This document shows positions 1-8,325 of a stretch of DNA of 35,556 bases, one piece after another (position 1 is the stretch's first letter; each line of letters opens with the position of its first letter). Position numbers and translations under genes: made by a program. The notes beneath the pieces were generated by a model. That model was given only the letters and a program-made list of their open reading frames with translations. It was not told the DNA's origin and did no database searches. Source of the stretch: Gemmatimonadota bacterium (lineage in GTDB: Bacteria > Gemmatimonadota > Gemmatimonadetes > Gemmatimonadales > Gemmatimonadaceae); contig PMYN01000062.1 in assembly GCA_003171215.1 (NCBI GenBank), forward strand, positions 36,234 through 71,789. Direction: 5' to 3'.

Positions 1-372
1 AAGCACATCGGCGTCGTGACCGGCACGTCCATGCTGCCGCTGATGCCGCCGCTCCTCGCCCTGCTCGAGAAGGCAACCGGCGGACACTTTGAATTAATTC
101 ACGCCGAAAATTCTTTGTTTGGTCCCACAACTACTACCGCAGGCTTACTGGTTGGTGCCGATATCCGGCGCGTACTGGGCGCTCGCACCGACTTGGATAT
201 GGCTTTGATACCCGCCGAAACGATCAACGAAAACGGACTTTTCCTCGACGACGAATCGTTCGCCGTCGTAAGGGAAGAATTCCCGATGCCCGTGTACGCC
301 TCGTACGACTTCATCGACGTGCTCGAACTCGAGGGCTCTCCCCTCGCGTGCACCACAGCGGGGGCGGCATGA
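1..372 (+). CDS. DUF512 family protein, C-terminal part (truncated by window edge)
   Basis: The reading frame is open from base 1 and ends at a TGA at 370-372, so only the last 123 residues are present. The visible part has the features of the C-terminal domain of DUF512 proteins (a radical-SAM/NifB-MoaA-related group with a PDZ-like start): a TTTAGLLVG segment, then DIRRVL, and near the end an [16 protein letters not shown] stretch that matches the family's typical 'LP...LN..G.FLDD' ending. The stop overlaps the ATG of der by 4 bp, so the two genes are probably co-transcribed. The biochemical role of the family is not known to me. Family assignment is by recognition of the ending only; the N-terminus is outside the window. 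Confidence 0.75.
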   Translation, partial: KHIGVVTGTSMLPLMPPLLALLEKATGGHFELIHAENSLFGPTTTTAGLLVGADIRRVLGARTDLDMALIPAETINENGLFLDDESFAVVREEFPMPVYASYDFIDVLELEGSPLACTTAGAA

Positions 373-1694
373 GCCTCCCCGTCGTCGCAATCATCGGCCG
401 GCCCAACGTCGGCAAGTCGTCACTGTTCAATCGCATCATCGGCAGCGACACGGCCATCGTGAGTGACGAGCCGGGCACGACGCGCGACCGCCATTATGCA
501 CGCGCCGAATGGAATGCTCGCGCCTTCTGGCTCGTCGACACCGGCGGCCTCCGCGAAGATTCGTCGCTCCCGATGGACCTCGAGATTCGCAAGCAGGTCA
601 AGCAGGCCATCGAGGAAGCCGACCTGATGTTGCTCGTCGTCGATGCGCAGGTCGGCGTGCATCCGAGCGACGCGCGGGTCGCCGAGCTCGTACGCGAATC
701 CGGAAAGCCCTGGCTCGTGGTCGCCAACAAGGTCGACGATCCCAGGAGCACGGACTTCTACGAGTTCTACAAGCTCGGGGCGGGCGATCCGCATCCCGTT
801 TCGGCGCAGAACGGAAAGAACTCCGGCGACCTCCTCGACGAGCTCGTCAAGAAGCTTCCGCCCGAGCAGGAAGACGTGGTCGGTGACGATCTTCGCATCG
901 CGGTCATCGGCCGGCCGAACGTGGGCAAGTCGCTGTTCATCAACAAGCTGCTCGGCGAGGAGCGCCTCGTCGTATCTGACGTAGCGGGCACCACCCGTGA
1001 CTCGATCGACACGCCGTTCACCTTTCACGGCCGTCGCATGATCTTCGTCGACACCGCCGGCTTGCGCCGGCAGTCGAGGACCGAGGACGGCATCGAATTC
1101 TACTCCTCGCTCCGGACCCGCCGCGCGATCGACCGCTCGGACATCTGTTTGCTGCTGATCGATGCGACCGAGGGATTGCACAACCAGGACTTGAAGATCG
1201 CCGCGCTCGCGTGGGAAGCGGGCCGCGGGCTGATCATGATCGTGAACAAGTGGGACATCAAGGAGGACAAGGGCGACAAGACCGCCGCGAAGTTCGAGAA
1301 GGAATGCGCGGAGAAGGCTCCCTTCCTGAAGTTCGTCCCGTTCCTCTTCACGTCGGCCCTCACCGGCCAGCGCGTGACGAAGGTGCTCGATGTGATCGCC
1401 GAGGTGGACGCCGAGCGCCGCAAGCGCATCACCACGTCGGTGGTGAACGACGCACTCCAGCAGCTGCTCGCGCGACGCCAGCCGCCGCAGGCCGCCGGCC
1501 ACGAGATCAAGCTGAACTACGCGACGCAGGTCGAGACGAATCCGCCGGCCATCGCGGTGTTCGGAAACAATCCCGAAATGCTGCAGGAGCATTACGTGCG
1601 CTACCTGCACAACGGGTTTCGCGAATTCTGGGGCTTCAAGGGCAATCCGCTGAAGATCCTGCTTCGTCGCAAGTCGGGCTCGTCCGCGGACTGA
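369..1694 (+). CDS. der: Ribosome-assembly GTPase Der (EngA)
   Basis: Der is an essential tandem GTPase that acts in maturation of the 50S ribosomal subunit. The 441-residue product has two consecutive G domains, each with a P-loop: GRPNVGKSS near residue 10 and GRPNVGKSL near residue 180. DTAG/DTGG switch-II motifs and NKVD/NKWD G4 motifs follow in each half. A KH-like C-terminal domain ends in the typical [11 protein letters not shown] tail. Length agrees with the family (about 440-490). The frame is open further upstream, but the ATG at 369 gives the normal N-terminus ([10 protein letters not shown]) and overlaps the preceding stop by 4 bp (ATGA), so I chose it. It is followed after 9 bp by plsY. 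Confidence 0.97.
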   Translation: MSLPVVAIIGRPNVGKSSLFNRIIGSDTAIVSDEPGTTRDRHYARAEWNARAFWLVDTGGLREDSSLPMDLEIRKQVKQAIEEADLMLLVVDAQVGVHPSDARVAELVRESGKPWLVVANKVDDPRSTDFYEFYKLGAGDPHPVSAQNGKNSGDLLDELVKKLPPEQEDVVGDDLRIAVIGRPNVGKSLFINKLLGEERLVVSDVAGTTRDSIDTPFTFHGRRMIFVDTAGLRRQSRTEDGIEFYSSLRTRRAIDRSDICLLLIDATEGLHNQDLKIAALAWEAGRGLIMIVNKWDIKEDKGDKTAAKFEKECAEKAPFLKFVPFLFTSALTGQRVTKVLDVIAEVDAERRKRITTSVVNDALQQLLARRQPPQAAGHEIKLNYATQVETNPPAIAVFGNNPEMLQEHYVRYLHNGFREFWGFKGNPLKILLRRKSGSSAD

Positions 1695-1703
1695 AGCCGG
1701 GCC

Positions 1704-2333
1704 ATGCATCCAGCCCTCGGTCTTCTCATCGCCTACATCGCGGGCTCGTTCCCGTCGGCGTATCTCGCGGGACGATTGGTCAAGGGCATCGATCTGCGCA
1801 CGGTCGGCTCGGGCAACCTCGGCGCCACGAATGTCTATCGGGTTCTCGGATTCGGCGCTGCGATGTGCGTCCTCCTGATCGATCTCGCGAAGGGCGCGCT
1901 GCCGGTGCTGTACCTGCCGCGCCTGCTCGACGCGGGTCCGCCGGGCAGCGACCGCGCGCTCTGGTGGGCGCTCGCGTACGGCATCGCCGCGATCGCGGGG
2001 CACGCGAAGCCCGTGTTCCTGCTCTGGAAGGGCGGCGGCAAGGGCGTCGCGACCGCGACCGGCGTCTTCGTGGTGCTCGCGCCCAGCGCGCTGCTCGCCA
2101 CGGTCGTCGTGTGCATGGCGGTCGTCTGGTATTCCGGCTTCATGTCGCTGGGGTCGATCACCGCCGCGGCGCTTTTCCCGCTGCTCGTCTGGTTCGATAG
2201 CGGCGTTTCACCCGTGCTGTGGGGAGCCCTGCTCGTGGCATCGTTCATCTGCTGGACGCATCGCGCGAACATGGTGCGTCTCCGCAACGGCACGGAGCCG
2301 CGGCTCTTTCGCAAGAAGGAGCGTGGCCCATGA
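1704..2333 (+). CDS. plsY: Acyl-phosphate:glycerol-3-phosphate acyltransferase PlsY
   Basis: PlsY is the membrane enzyme that moves the acyl group from acyl-phosphate to glycerol-3-phosphate, the first committed step of phospholipid synthesis. The 209-residue protein is strongly hydrophobic with several membrane segments and carries the three family motifs: GSFPSAYL near residue 14, GSGNLGATN near 36, and a GHAKPVFLLWKGGGKGVAT block near 100. Length is normal. The C-terminal tail is basic (RKKERGP), consistent with a cytoplasmic end. It sits directly before gpsA, which makes the glycerol-3-phosphate substrate, so the pair forms a pathway unit. The stop lies 7 bp before the chosen gpsA ATG. 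Confidence 0.96.
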   Translation: MHPALGLLIAYIAGSFPSAYLAGRLVKGIDLRTVGSGNLGATNVYRVLGFGAAMCVLLIDLAKGALPVLYLPRLLDAGPPGSDRALWWALAYGIAAIAGHAKPVFLLWKGGGKGVATATGVFVVLAPSALLATVVVCMAVVWYSGFMSLGSITAAALFPLLVWFDSGVSPVLWGALLVASFICWTHRANMVRLRNGTEPRLFRKKERGP

Positions 2334-2340
2334 GGGACGA

Positions 2341-3333
2341 ATGAGGTGCGCCGTCATGGGAGCGGGCGCGTGGGGAACGGCGCTCGCGAATCTTCTCGCG
2401 GAGAACGGGCATCCGACCATCGTGTGGGCGTACGAGCCCGACGTGGCCGAGGCGATCAACGACGGGCACGAGAACCCGCGTTTCCTGGCGGGCGTCCAGC
2501 TGCAGCCCGAGCTGCGCGCGACGGCGGACAAGGAAGCCGCGGTGACGGACGCCGAGCTGATCGTATTTGCCACGCCGAGTCACGTGCTGCGCGACGTGGC
2601 GTCCGCGGCCAAGGCCTGGGTGACGCCCGGCGCGACACTCGTCATCGCGACGAAGGGGATCGAGCGGAATCGCCTTGCGCTGATGACGGACGTGATCGCG
2701 GAGGAGTTCGCGGGCCATCCGGTGGTGGCGCTGTCGGGTCCGAGTTTCGCGTTCGAGGTGGCGGCGCGCCAGCCGACGGCGGTCGTCGCCGCGAGCGTCG
2801 ACGCGCAGGCCGCGATCCAGACGCAACAGGTTCTGAGCTCGCCCGGCTTCCGCGTGTATACGCACGACGACGTGATCGGGGTCGAGCTCGGCGGCGCGCT
2901 GAAGAACGTCATGGCGGTCGCCACCGGCATCTCGGACGGCCTGGGGCTGGGCTTCAACGCGCGCGCCGCGCTCATCACGCGAGGACTCGCCGAGATGGTG
3001 CGTCTCGGCGTGAAACTCGGCGCCCGGCCTGCGACGTTCGCGGGCCTCGCGGGCGTCGGCGACCTCGTGCTGACGTGCACCGGCGCGCTCAGCCGCAACC
3101 GGAACGTCGGACTGGAAATCGGGCGCGGCGCCACGCTGAGCGAAGTGCTCGCGGGCCGCGAGACGGTGGCGGAGGGCGTGGTGACCACGGAGAGCGCGAA
3201 GGCTCTGTCCGAACGGGAGGGGATCGAGATGCCCATCGTGAATGCGGTGCACCGGGTGCTGTTCGAGCGGCAGCCGGCGCGCTGGGCGCTGGTCGAGCTG
3301 ATGACGCGCGGACTGCGCGGGGAGCAGGATTGA
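2341..3333 (+). CDS. gpsA: NAD(P)-dependent glycerol-3-phosphate dehydrogenase GpsA
   Basis: GpsA reduces dihydroxyacetone phosphate to sn-glycerol-3-phosphate, the substrate of the PlsY encoded just upstream. The 330-residue product starts with the dinucleotide-binding GAGAWGTALA loop, has the IATKGIE segment and the SGPSFA motif, and carries the conserved catalytic lysine in GGALKNV. The LTRG(L)xE and VGDLVLTC motifs follow. The open frame also contains a GTG at 2323, which would overlap plsY; the ATG at 2341 has a GAGGG ribosome-binding sequence 4 bp upstream and gives the standard N-terminus, so I prefer it. Its stop overlaps the first ATG of the next gene by one base. Confidence 0.96.
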   Translation: MRCAVMGAGAWGTALANLLAENGHPTIVWAYEPDVAEAINDGHENPRFLAGVQLQPELRATADKEAAVTDAELIVFATPSHVLRDVASAAKAWVTPGATLVIATKGIERNRLALMTDVIAEEFAGHPVVALSGPSFAFEVAARQPTAVVAASVDAQAAIQTQQVLSSPGFRVYTHDDVIGVELGGALKNVMAVATGISDGLGLGFNARAALITRGLAEMVRLGVKLGARPATFAGLAGVGDLVLTCTGALSRNRNVGLEIGRGATLSEVLAGRETVAEGVVTTESAKALSEREGIEMPIVNAVHRVLFERQPARWALVELMTRGLRGEQD

Positions 3334-3707
3334 TGATGGCGCGCGGGAACGCGAAGCCCGAGCCGGTGCAGGAGTTCTTCAGCATCGGCGACGTGTGCGA
3401 CCTCACGGCGCTGAAGCCGCACGTGCTCCGCTACTGGGAGAGCCAGTTCAAGTTCCTGAGCCCCGCCAAGAACCGTTCGGGCAATCGCGTCTACCAGCGC
3501 CGCGAGATCGAGATGGTGATGCTGGTGAAGCAGCTGCTGTACGCGGAGAAGTACACCATCGAGGGCGCGCGCCAGAAGCTCGACGAATTCAGGAAGAGCG
3601 GCGGGATGAAACCCGCGGTGCGCGCCGGCCTCGACACCGAGACCGTGCAGATGGTGGAGCGCGACCTTCGCGAGATTCTCGCACTGCTCGACGGGGACAC
3701 CGCCTGA
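3333..3707 (+). CDS. MerR-family transcriptional regulator (HTH only)
   Basis: This 124-residue protein has a MerR-type winged helix-turn-helix at residues 16-85: FSIGDVCDLT, then LRYWE, then a wing ending NRVYQRREIE and the helix that precedes the usual dimerisation coil. No cysteine metal-binding site or separate effector domain follows; only about 40 residues remain, predicted helical. MerR proteins of this short type are common between housekeeping genes, and their targets are usually unknown. Its start ATG at 3333 (a second ATG follows at once) overlaps the gpsA stop, and its stop overlaps the surE start (TGATG), so it is translated as part of the operon. Regulated genes cannot be told from sequence. 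Confidence 0.9.
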   Translation: MMARGNAKPEPVQEFFSIGDVCDLTALKPHVLRYWESQFKFLSPAKNRSGNRVYQRREIEMVMLVKQLLYAEKYTIEGARQKLDEFRKSGGMKPAVRAGLDTETVQMVERDLREILALLDGDTA

Positions 3708-4471
3708 TGCTTCTGCTCTGCAGCAACGACGACGGCATCCTCGCGCGCGGGCTCTCGTGTCTCGAGCGCGCCGCGAGCCCGCTCGGTGAGGTGTTCGTCG
3801 TGGCGCCGGACCGCGAGCAAAGCGCGACGAGCCATTCCCTGACCCTGCATCATCCGCTCCGTCCGGTGCAGCTCGGCGAGAATCGCTGGCAGGTGGACGG
3901 CACGCCGACGGACTGCGTGATGCTCGCGATCGAGCAATTGATGCCGCGGCGCCCCGACTTCGTGCTGAGCGGAATCAATCACGGCCCGAACATGGGCGAG
4001 GACGTGCTGTATTCCGGCACGGTCGCGGCCGCGATGGAGGGACTGGCGCTCGGTGTGCCGTCGATCGCGGTGAGTTTCGCGGGTCGCGAGACGATCGGCG
4101 CGAAGGAGTCGCTTCTCGACGAGGTAGTCGAACCGCTCACCAAGCTGCTCGCGCACCTCACGTCGCTTCCGGCGTTTCCCGCGCACACACTGTTCAACGT
4201 GAACATCCCCGGCATTCCCATCGCGCAGATCAAGGGCGTGAAGCTCACGAAGCTCGGACGCCGCACGTTCTCCGATTCGATCGCCAAGATGAAGGACCCG
4301 TGGGGCCGTCCCATCTTCTGGATCGGGGGCGGATCGGTGACGTGGACCGCCGAGGAGGGGACCGACGTGGCGGCGGTGCGAGAGGGATACATCTCCGTCA
4401 CGCCGCTGCATCTCGACGTGACCTTCCAGGCGCGCCTCGACGACGCGGAGACCTGGTGGAAAGCCCCGTAG
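3707..4471 (+). CDS. surE: 5'/3'-nucleotidase SurE
   Basis: SurE is a metal-dependent survival phosphatase acting on nucleoside monophosphates. The 254-residue product begins with the metal-binding SNDDGI motif at residues 6-11, followed by VAPDREQSATS (the catalytic-site loop), a DGTPTDCV block and the SGINHGPNMGEDVLYSGTV block, all diagnostic of the family. Length is normal (about 250). The ATG at 3707 shares its A with the TGA stop of the MerR-type gene. The next gene is pcm; a surE-pcm neighbourhood is known from several bacterial groups and fits a shared role in stress and stationary-phase survival. Confidence 0.95.
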   Translation: MLLLCSNDDGILARGLSCLERAASPLGEVFVVAPDREQSATSHSLTLHHPLRPVQLGENRWQVDGTPTDCVMLAIEQLMPRRPDFVLSGINHGPNMGEDVLYSGTVAAAMEGLALGVPSIAVSFAGRETIGAKESLLDEVVEPLTKLLAHLTSLPAFPAHTLFNVNIPGIPIAQIKGVKLTKLGRRTFSDSIAKMKDPWGRPIFWIGGGSVTWTAEEGTDVAAVREGYISVTPLHLDVTFQARLDDAETWWKAP

Positions 4472-5112
4472 GCCGTCAGTACAAGGGCGCGCGGTCGCGG
4501 CTGATCGAGGAGCTGCGCGAGAAGGGCGTGCGCGACATGTCGGTGCTGCGCGCGTTGGATCTCACGCCGCGCCATCTCTTCGTGCCGACGGGCATTCGGC
4601 ATCGCGCGTACGAAGACACGGCGTTGCCGATCGGCAGTTCGCAGACGATCAGCCAGCCCTCGGTGCACGCGCGCTATCTCGAGACACTCGCGCTGAAGGG
4701 CACCGAGCGCGTGCTCGAGATCGGTACGGGGTCGGGGTATCAGACCGTGCTGCTCGCGCACCTGGCGGCGCAGGTGTTCAGCGTCGAGCGGATCAAGGCG
4801 CTCCTCGACAACGCGCGAGAGGCGATCAAGCTGTGCGAGGTGTCGAACGTGTCGCTCATGCTCGGCGACGGCACGTACGGATGGAAAGCGTACGCGCCGT
4901 ACGACGCGATCCTCGTTGGCGCAGCGAGCCCCGACGTGCCGCAGCCGCTGCTCGACCAGCTCGCCGAGGGCGGGCGATTGCTCGTGCCGGTCGGATCGAA
5001 AGATGAGCAGCAACTGCTGTTGATCACGCGCAAAGGAAGGACCTTCAATCGCGAAACACTCACGCCGGTGCGATTCGTGCCCTTGCTGGGCGATCACGGA
5101 TGGAACCCGTAG
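4456..5112 (+). CDS. pcm: Protein-L-isoaspartate O-methyltransferase
   Basis: Pcm uses S-adenosylmethionine to methylate isoaspartyl residues in damaged proteins and so starts their repair. The 218-residue product shows the family N-terminal substrate segment (RHLFVP, then ALPIGSSQTISQP at about residues 50-70) and the SAM-binding VLEIGTGSGYQT motif near residue 90. A further AILVGAASPDVP block and GGRLLVPVG close the fold. I chose the GTG at 4456 because a GGAG sequence lies 5 bp upstream; the open frame continues further upstream inside surE without family similarity. The gene overlaps the end of surE by 16 bp, indicating coupling. Confidence 0.94.
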   Translation: MESPVGRQYKGARSRLIEELREKGVRDMSVLRALDLTPRHLFVPTGIRHRAYEDTALPIGSSQTISQPSVHARYLETLALKGTERVLEIGTGSGYQTVLLAHLAAQVFSVERIKALLDNAREAIKLCEVSNVSLMLGDGTYGWKAYAPYDAILVGAASPDVPQPLLDQLAEGGRLLVPVGSKDEQQLLLITRKGRTFNRETLTPVRFVPLLGDHGWNP

Positions 5113-5129
5113 CGGAGACCGAGCCGCCG

Positions 5130-5402
5130 ATGGAATGCCGCCTGATCGTGAGTGGGTACGTTCAGGGAGTGGGATTCCGCGCGTTCGTTCGCGATACGGC
5201 GCGAGCGCTCGGCGTGAAGGGTTGGACGAGGAATCTCCCAGACGGCTCCGTCGAATTGGAGGCTGGGGGTGAGGCGGCGGCGATGGCCGCGTTCCGCCGG
5301 CGCGTCGGCGCCGGTCCGGGATGGACGGAGATCGAGTACGTGCTCGAGGGGCCGCGGCGTTCCACCGAACCGCTTCCCGACCCATTCACGATCGTGCGCT
5401 GA
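5130..5402 (+). CDS. Acylphosphatase
   Basis: Acylphosphatase hydrolyses the carboxyl-phosphate bond of acylphosphates. The protein (90 residues from this start) has the whole family signature: VSGYVQGVGFR, containing the catalytic arginine, followed by WTRNLPDGSVE with the catalytic asparagine, then the second alpha helix and a C-terminal beta strand. The ATG at 5130 gives the usual 90-residue size; an in-frame ATG at 5100 would add ten residues and overlap pcm by 13 bp, and neither start has a strong ribosome-binding sequence at normal spacing. It lies 9 bp before apt, in the same operon. Confidence 0.92.
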   Translation: MECRLIVSGYVQGVGFRAFVRDTARALGVKGWTRNLPDGSVELEAGGEAAAMAAFRRRVGAGPGWTEIEYVLEGPRRSTEPLPDPFTIVR

Positions 5403-5411
5403 GGGAACATC

Positions 5412-5954
5412 ATGGATACCAACGAGCGCGCCGCCATCGCGGAGGAAGTCCGCCGCACCGTGCGGGATATTCCCGACTTCCCGAAGCCCGGAATCCTGTT
5501 CAGGGACATCACGCCGGTCCTCGCGAACCCGCTGCTGTTCGGCAGGGCGATGATGGCGATCGCGTCCCCCTTCGAAGGGCAGGGGATCACGCATGTCGTA
5601 TCGATCGAGAGCCGCGGATTCATTCTCGGCGCGCCGGTGGCGCTCGAGCTGCGCGCGGCGTTCGTGCCGGTGCGAAAGCCCGGCAAGCTCCCGTCAGCGA
5701 CGGTGCGCGAGGACTACACGCTCGAGTACGGGACCGACGCCCTCGAGATGCACGCGGATGCGCTGCGCGGGGCGAAGGGTGTGCTCGTGGTGGATGATGT
5801 GCTCGCAACCGGCGGGACCGCGGCGGCGACGTGCAGGCTGGTGGAGCGTGCGGGCGGAAAAGTCTTTGCGTATGCCTTCATGATCGAGCTGGCTGCCTTG
5901 GGCGGGCGCGCGAGGCTCGCGGGCACGCGAACGGATTCGCTGATTACGTACTGA
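5412..5954 (+). CDS. apt: Adenine phosphoribosyltransferase
   Basis: Apt salvages adenine by forming AMP from adenine and PRPP. The 180-residue protein has the normal length and motifs: the N-terminal DIPDFPKPGILFRDITP stretch, the SIESRGFILG segment, and the PRPP-binding loop VVDDVLATGGTAAA near residue 125. The ATG at 5412 follows a GAGGGAAC ribosome-binding sequence. It is the last gene of the housekeeping operon; the next chromosomal element is the broken tRNA-Arg gene 45 bp downstream, so apt marks the left edge of ordinary chromosome. Confidence 0.96.
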   Translation: MDTNERAAIAEEVRRTVRDIPDFPKPGILFRDITPVLANPLLFGRAMMAIASPFEGQGITHVVSIESRGFILGAPVALELRAAFVPVRKPGKLPSATVREDYTLEYGTDALEMHADALRGAKGVLVVDDVLATGGTAAATCRLVERAGGKVFAYAFMIELAALGGRARLAGTRTDSLITY

Positions 5955-5999
5955 GACACTTTCGTTCGCTGTGGGCCGCGGCTAGCCTTCAGTGCAATC

Positions 6000-6040
6000 G
6001 CCCTCGTAGCTCAGGTGGATAGAGCAAGCGTTTCCTAAAC
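6000..6040 (+). tRNA. 5' half of tRNA-Arg(CCU), interrupted at the anticodon arm (left island boundary)
   Basis: The acceptor strand GCCCTCG (6000-6006), U8-A9, a D-arm closed by GCTC and GAGC, and an anticodon arm AGCGT + TTCCTAA with anticodon CCT at 6034-6036 form the first half of a canonical tRNA-Arg. The 3' side of the anticodon stem should read ACGCT but after A6039-C6040 the sequence becomes CGTTG. No T-arm or CGAGGGC acceptor strand follows before the integrase gene. The gene is therefore split here, with the integrase stop only 75 bp away, as expected for an attachment site in an anticodon loop. The matching 3' half is not found elsewhere in the window. Confidence 0.85.
6032..6040 (+). 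other. Probable left attachment core (attL) in the tRNA-Arg anticodon loop
   Basis: The last bases that still fit tRNA-Arg are TTCCTAAAC. The change to non-tRNA sequence right after them, next to a tyrosine integrase, makes this the likely crossover site. The right-hand tRNA fragment begins with a similar TTCCCAAGC, so the cores share TTCCyAA. Exact limits cannot be fixed without the empty site. Confidence 0.5.
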
Positions 6041-6114
6041 CGTTGTGCATCCGCTTCCGCTGGTGACGTTTTCTCCTCTCACAGCTGCGCCGGCGCGTTG
6101 TCTGGACACAACGA

Positions 6115-7332
6115 CTAGACACCGTTTGGGGACGATTTTGGCCCAGTCGCCCGGCGCGCGCGGGCTCGGCCGTACTGATTCGCGCCCTTGAGGTAGCGCG
6201 CGGTCGTGGACGCCTCCCGGTGTCCGAGCCGCTCGCGAATCTCCGCCTCCGACACGCCCTCCTCGACCGCCCACCGTACGGCGCGGGTGTGGCGCAAATC
6301 ATGCACCCGCGCTTTCACGTCGGCCTTGTTGACGGTGCGACGCCAGGCGGACTCGAAGGCATTCCGATTGCGGAGTTCCGGCGGCCACACAAAATCCGAG
6401 TTCGTGTCGCGCGCAGTGAACGCCTGGTCGAGATGCTCCTTGGCCAACACGGACAGCGGGATCTCGCGCGTTGCCGCGGCGCTCTTCAGGGGGCGGTCCG
6501 TTTTCTCGACCAACTTGAGCGCATCGAGGTCCAGGAACACCTCGCTCCATTTCAAGTGCAGGCACTCCTGCGCCCGGAGGCCCGTTTCCGCCAGCACCGT
6601 GAACACCGCCTCCCAGTGTGTCGGACTCAGGTGCTGGAAGAGTTTCGACACCGCTTCGGGCGAGAGTGCCCGCGGCAGTGGTTGGGCCTCTCCCTTGCTC
6701 ACGCTGATTCGGTGATCGGGCAGGTCGAGGCCAAGGCCATGCGGGGCGCGGACCCAGGTGGCCCACGCGGAGACGATCGCCAAGTGCCGATTCGCCGTCG
6801 CGCGAGACCGTTTGCGCCCCTTGAACTCGGTTTGCTCGACGTGTATGCGCCAGTCGAGCAGCATTCGTTTGTTGACTTCCGTGACCGTCGTCAGCGGCCC
6901 GCGGCGATCTCCCGTATTTAGCCATTCAATGAAGAGCGCCCAGGCTCGCTTATACGCCGTGATCACGGTGGGGGCATAGGCGCGTTCGCGCACGCTTTCG
7001 AGCTTGTGATCGAGGGCGTACACCCATCGAGCTCCGGCCTCGGCGACGGTGATCGTGGCAGGGGTGGCCGCCGGTTTCGCCGGCAGCAGGTCCGCGAGCG
7101 ACAGACCGCGGGCGGCGAGGCGTTCCGCCTTATGCACCGTGATCAATTTAAGAATCAGCTCGGGGCGTTCGCCGACCGCTTTCAATAGATCGTCGCGCTG
7201 GTAACGGCGGAGCCAGGTCAGCGCGGCGAAGGCATCCTTCGCCTCCTCCTTATCACGAAGCGTGAGGGCGAGGTGAAGCGATGACCAGCGGGTGCGAACG
7301 CGATAAGTGCTTCCTCGTTGTTCAACTCCCAC
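6115..7332 (-). CDS. Tyrosine-recombinase integrase
   Basis: The product (405 residues) is a phage-type integrase that would move the island by recombination at the adjacent tRNA site. An N-terminal arm-binding part is followed by a SAM-like core-binding domain around residues 110-200 and the catalytic domain. Active-site residues are visible: Arg253 in TGLRAQE, His344 and Arg347 in HDLRH, His371 in LGHRE, and the nucleophile Tyr380 in ARYLK; a candidate catalytic lysine lies in the hairpin before IPLS. I chose the GTG at 7332 because a GGAGG lies 6 bp upstream; the frame is open to 7725 but that part is a shadow of the upstream gene. The start overlaps the stop of the HTH gene, so the two are translationally coupled. 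The C-terminus faces the tRNA. The gene looks intact. Confidence 0.95.
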   Translation of the reverse strand: MGVEQRGSTYRVRTRWSSLHLALTLRDKEEAKDAFAALTWLRRYQRDDLLKAVGERPELILKLITVHKAERLAARGLSLADLLPAKPAATPATITVAEAGARWVYALDHKLESVRERAYAPTVITAYKRAWALFIEWLNTGDRRGPLTTVTEVNKRMLLDWRIHVEQTEFKGRKRSRATANRHLAIVSAWATWVRAPHGLGLDLPDHRISVSKGEAQPLPRALSPEAVSKLFQHLSPTHWEAVFTVLAETGLRAQECLHLKWSEVFLDLDALKLVEKTDRPLKSAAATREIPLSVLAKEHLDQAFTARDTNSDFVWPPELRNRNAFESAWRRTVNKADVKARVHDLRHTRAVRWAVEEGVSEAEIRERLGHREASTTARYLKGANQYGRARARRATGPKSSPNGV

Positions 7333-7894
7333 GTGGTACCTCCACGAGCCATGCGGCAATGGCGTCAGGTGTGCGATCGGTCGGTGCGAGGTCGCGAACG
7401 ACAGGGCGGGGCAGTGCAAGGCGGCGGGCCAGCGCATCGTCGCTCCACCACGTTCGCCGACCCTGCCAAGCGCCCGCACCGGCTGTTCGATAGGCGGCGA
7501 TGGCACGCGGTTCTGCAGTCGCGCCGGTGATACGAAGAAAGAGATCGCGTGGGCTGATGCGGATGTCTTTGCCGAACTTCTTGTTCGGCAGGGCGTCGTC
7601 ATCGAGGACCGCTCGACGCTTGCGACCGAGAAGGAACGCGACATGCTCCGGACTGAGCCACACAGCGCGGTGCCAGAGCCATTGCTCCAACGTGATCCCC
7701 GGCGGCGGCACCTCAAACTCGTCATCGCCGTCCGCGATGAACCACCGGGTCCCTCGGCGTACGGCGCCTCCGACGCTCACATCGGCGGCGTGCGTAGACG
7801 CTGGGGGCTCGGACACGGTCGGTGCTGATGGTGCCGGTGCCTCCGGCCGAACGGTGGGCTCGAGAAAATCAGACCGACGCGCTTTGCGTCCCAT
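7322..7894 (-). CDS. Excisionase-like helix-turn-helix protein
   Basis: This 190-residue protein overlaps the integrase start by 11 bp. Its N-terminal 45 residues are proline/alanine-rich and probably disordered. Residues 79-122 have the pattern of a MerR-like 'HTH_17' excisionase domain: WLSPEHVAFLLG, a turn with basic residues, then a wing FGKDIRISPRDLFLRI, comparable with the usual 'lt.eevAelLgvs...IPr.dl..fl'. A second helical region follows, with WWSDDALARRLALP. In this position it probably sets the direction of recombination or regulates int. Assignment to excisionase function is inference from fold and location. The ATG at 7894 has no clear ribosome-binding sequence. Confidence 0.65.
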   Translation of the reverse strand: MGRKARRSDFLEPTVRPEAPAPSAPTVSEPPASTHAADVSVGGAVRRGTRWFIADGDDEFEVPPPGITLEQWLWHRAVWLSPEHVAFLLGRKRRAVLDDDALPNKKFGKDIRISPRDLFLRITGATAEPRAIAAYRTAGAGAWQGRRTWWSDDALARRLALPRPVVRDLAPTDRTPDAIAAWLVEVPRGS

Positions 7895-7896
7895 GA

Positions 7897-8302
7897 GGTC
7901 AGCCTACCCGGTGCGAGCGGCTTTCGCGCGCTCGCGCACAGGATATCGAATGTGGAATCGGACAACGCATGCGCGACGTTGGTGGTTTCGGCATTGAGTT
8001 GAGACCAGCGCACCTGCAACGTTCGATCGAGAACGTCGACGTCCCGTCGGGATCGCCATGAACCGGAGGCTCCTCGGTGGGTTCGGTCGCCAGCCTAATG
8101 ACCTCCGGAACGTACTCGGAGGTTCGGCCAAACGCGCACGAAGCTGTACCTTGAGGTGCCGGCAGACACGGCGGCCATCGGCGCGACACCGCCAGTGAGC
8201 GTTCTCGGCGGAGCCGTGAAGGTGGTCGACTCGAGTGAACGAACCGTCCGCAACCACCGGCCGAGATTCGGCCACCCGGATCGTCAGCTCCTCCGGCGTC
8301 AC
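7897..8302 (-). pseudogene. Frame-disrupted hypothetical gene
   Basis: Three minus-strand frames each look coding in turn. The first part (from the ATG at 8302 to about 8125) gives MTPEELTIRVAESRP and a CRADGRRVCRH segment resembling part of a SWIM zinc finger. The middle part (about 8125-8025) continues in another frame as EYVPEVIRLATEPTEEPP. The last part (about 8025-7900) continues in the third frame as ETTNVAHALSDSTFDILCAS. In each part the frame with sensible composition also has GC-rich third positions, and it changes at the same two places. I read this as one gene with two frameshifts, either decayed or mis-sequenced. No function can be assigned. Confidence 0.45.
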
Positions 8303-8325
8303 CTCACAAACTGCAAGGTAGGCAC

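Noticed and set aside
420-2003. Long minus-strand open frame (527 codons) opposite der and plsY
   Set aside because: Its codons mirror der and plsY; such antisense frames are expected in GC-rich genes with strong third-position bias, and the composition (Arg, Val, Asp, Glu, Ala rich) is typical of shadows.
6000-6114. Group I intron in the tRNA-Arg(CCU) anticodon loop
   Set aside because: Such introns exist in this tRNA in some bacteria, but the following 75 bp run into an integrase gene and no group I core or 3' exon is visible in the window.
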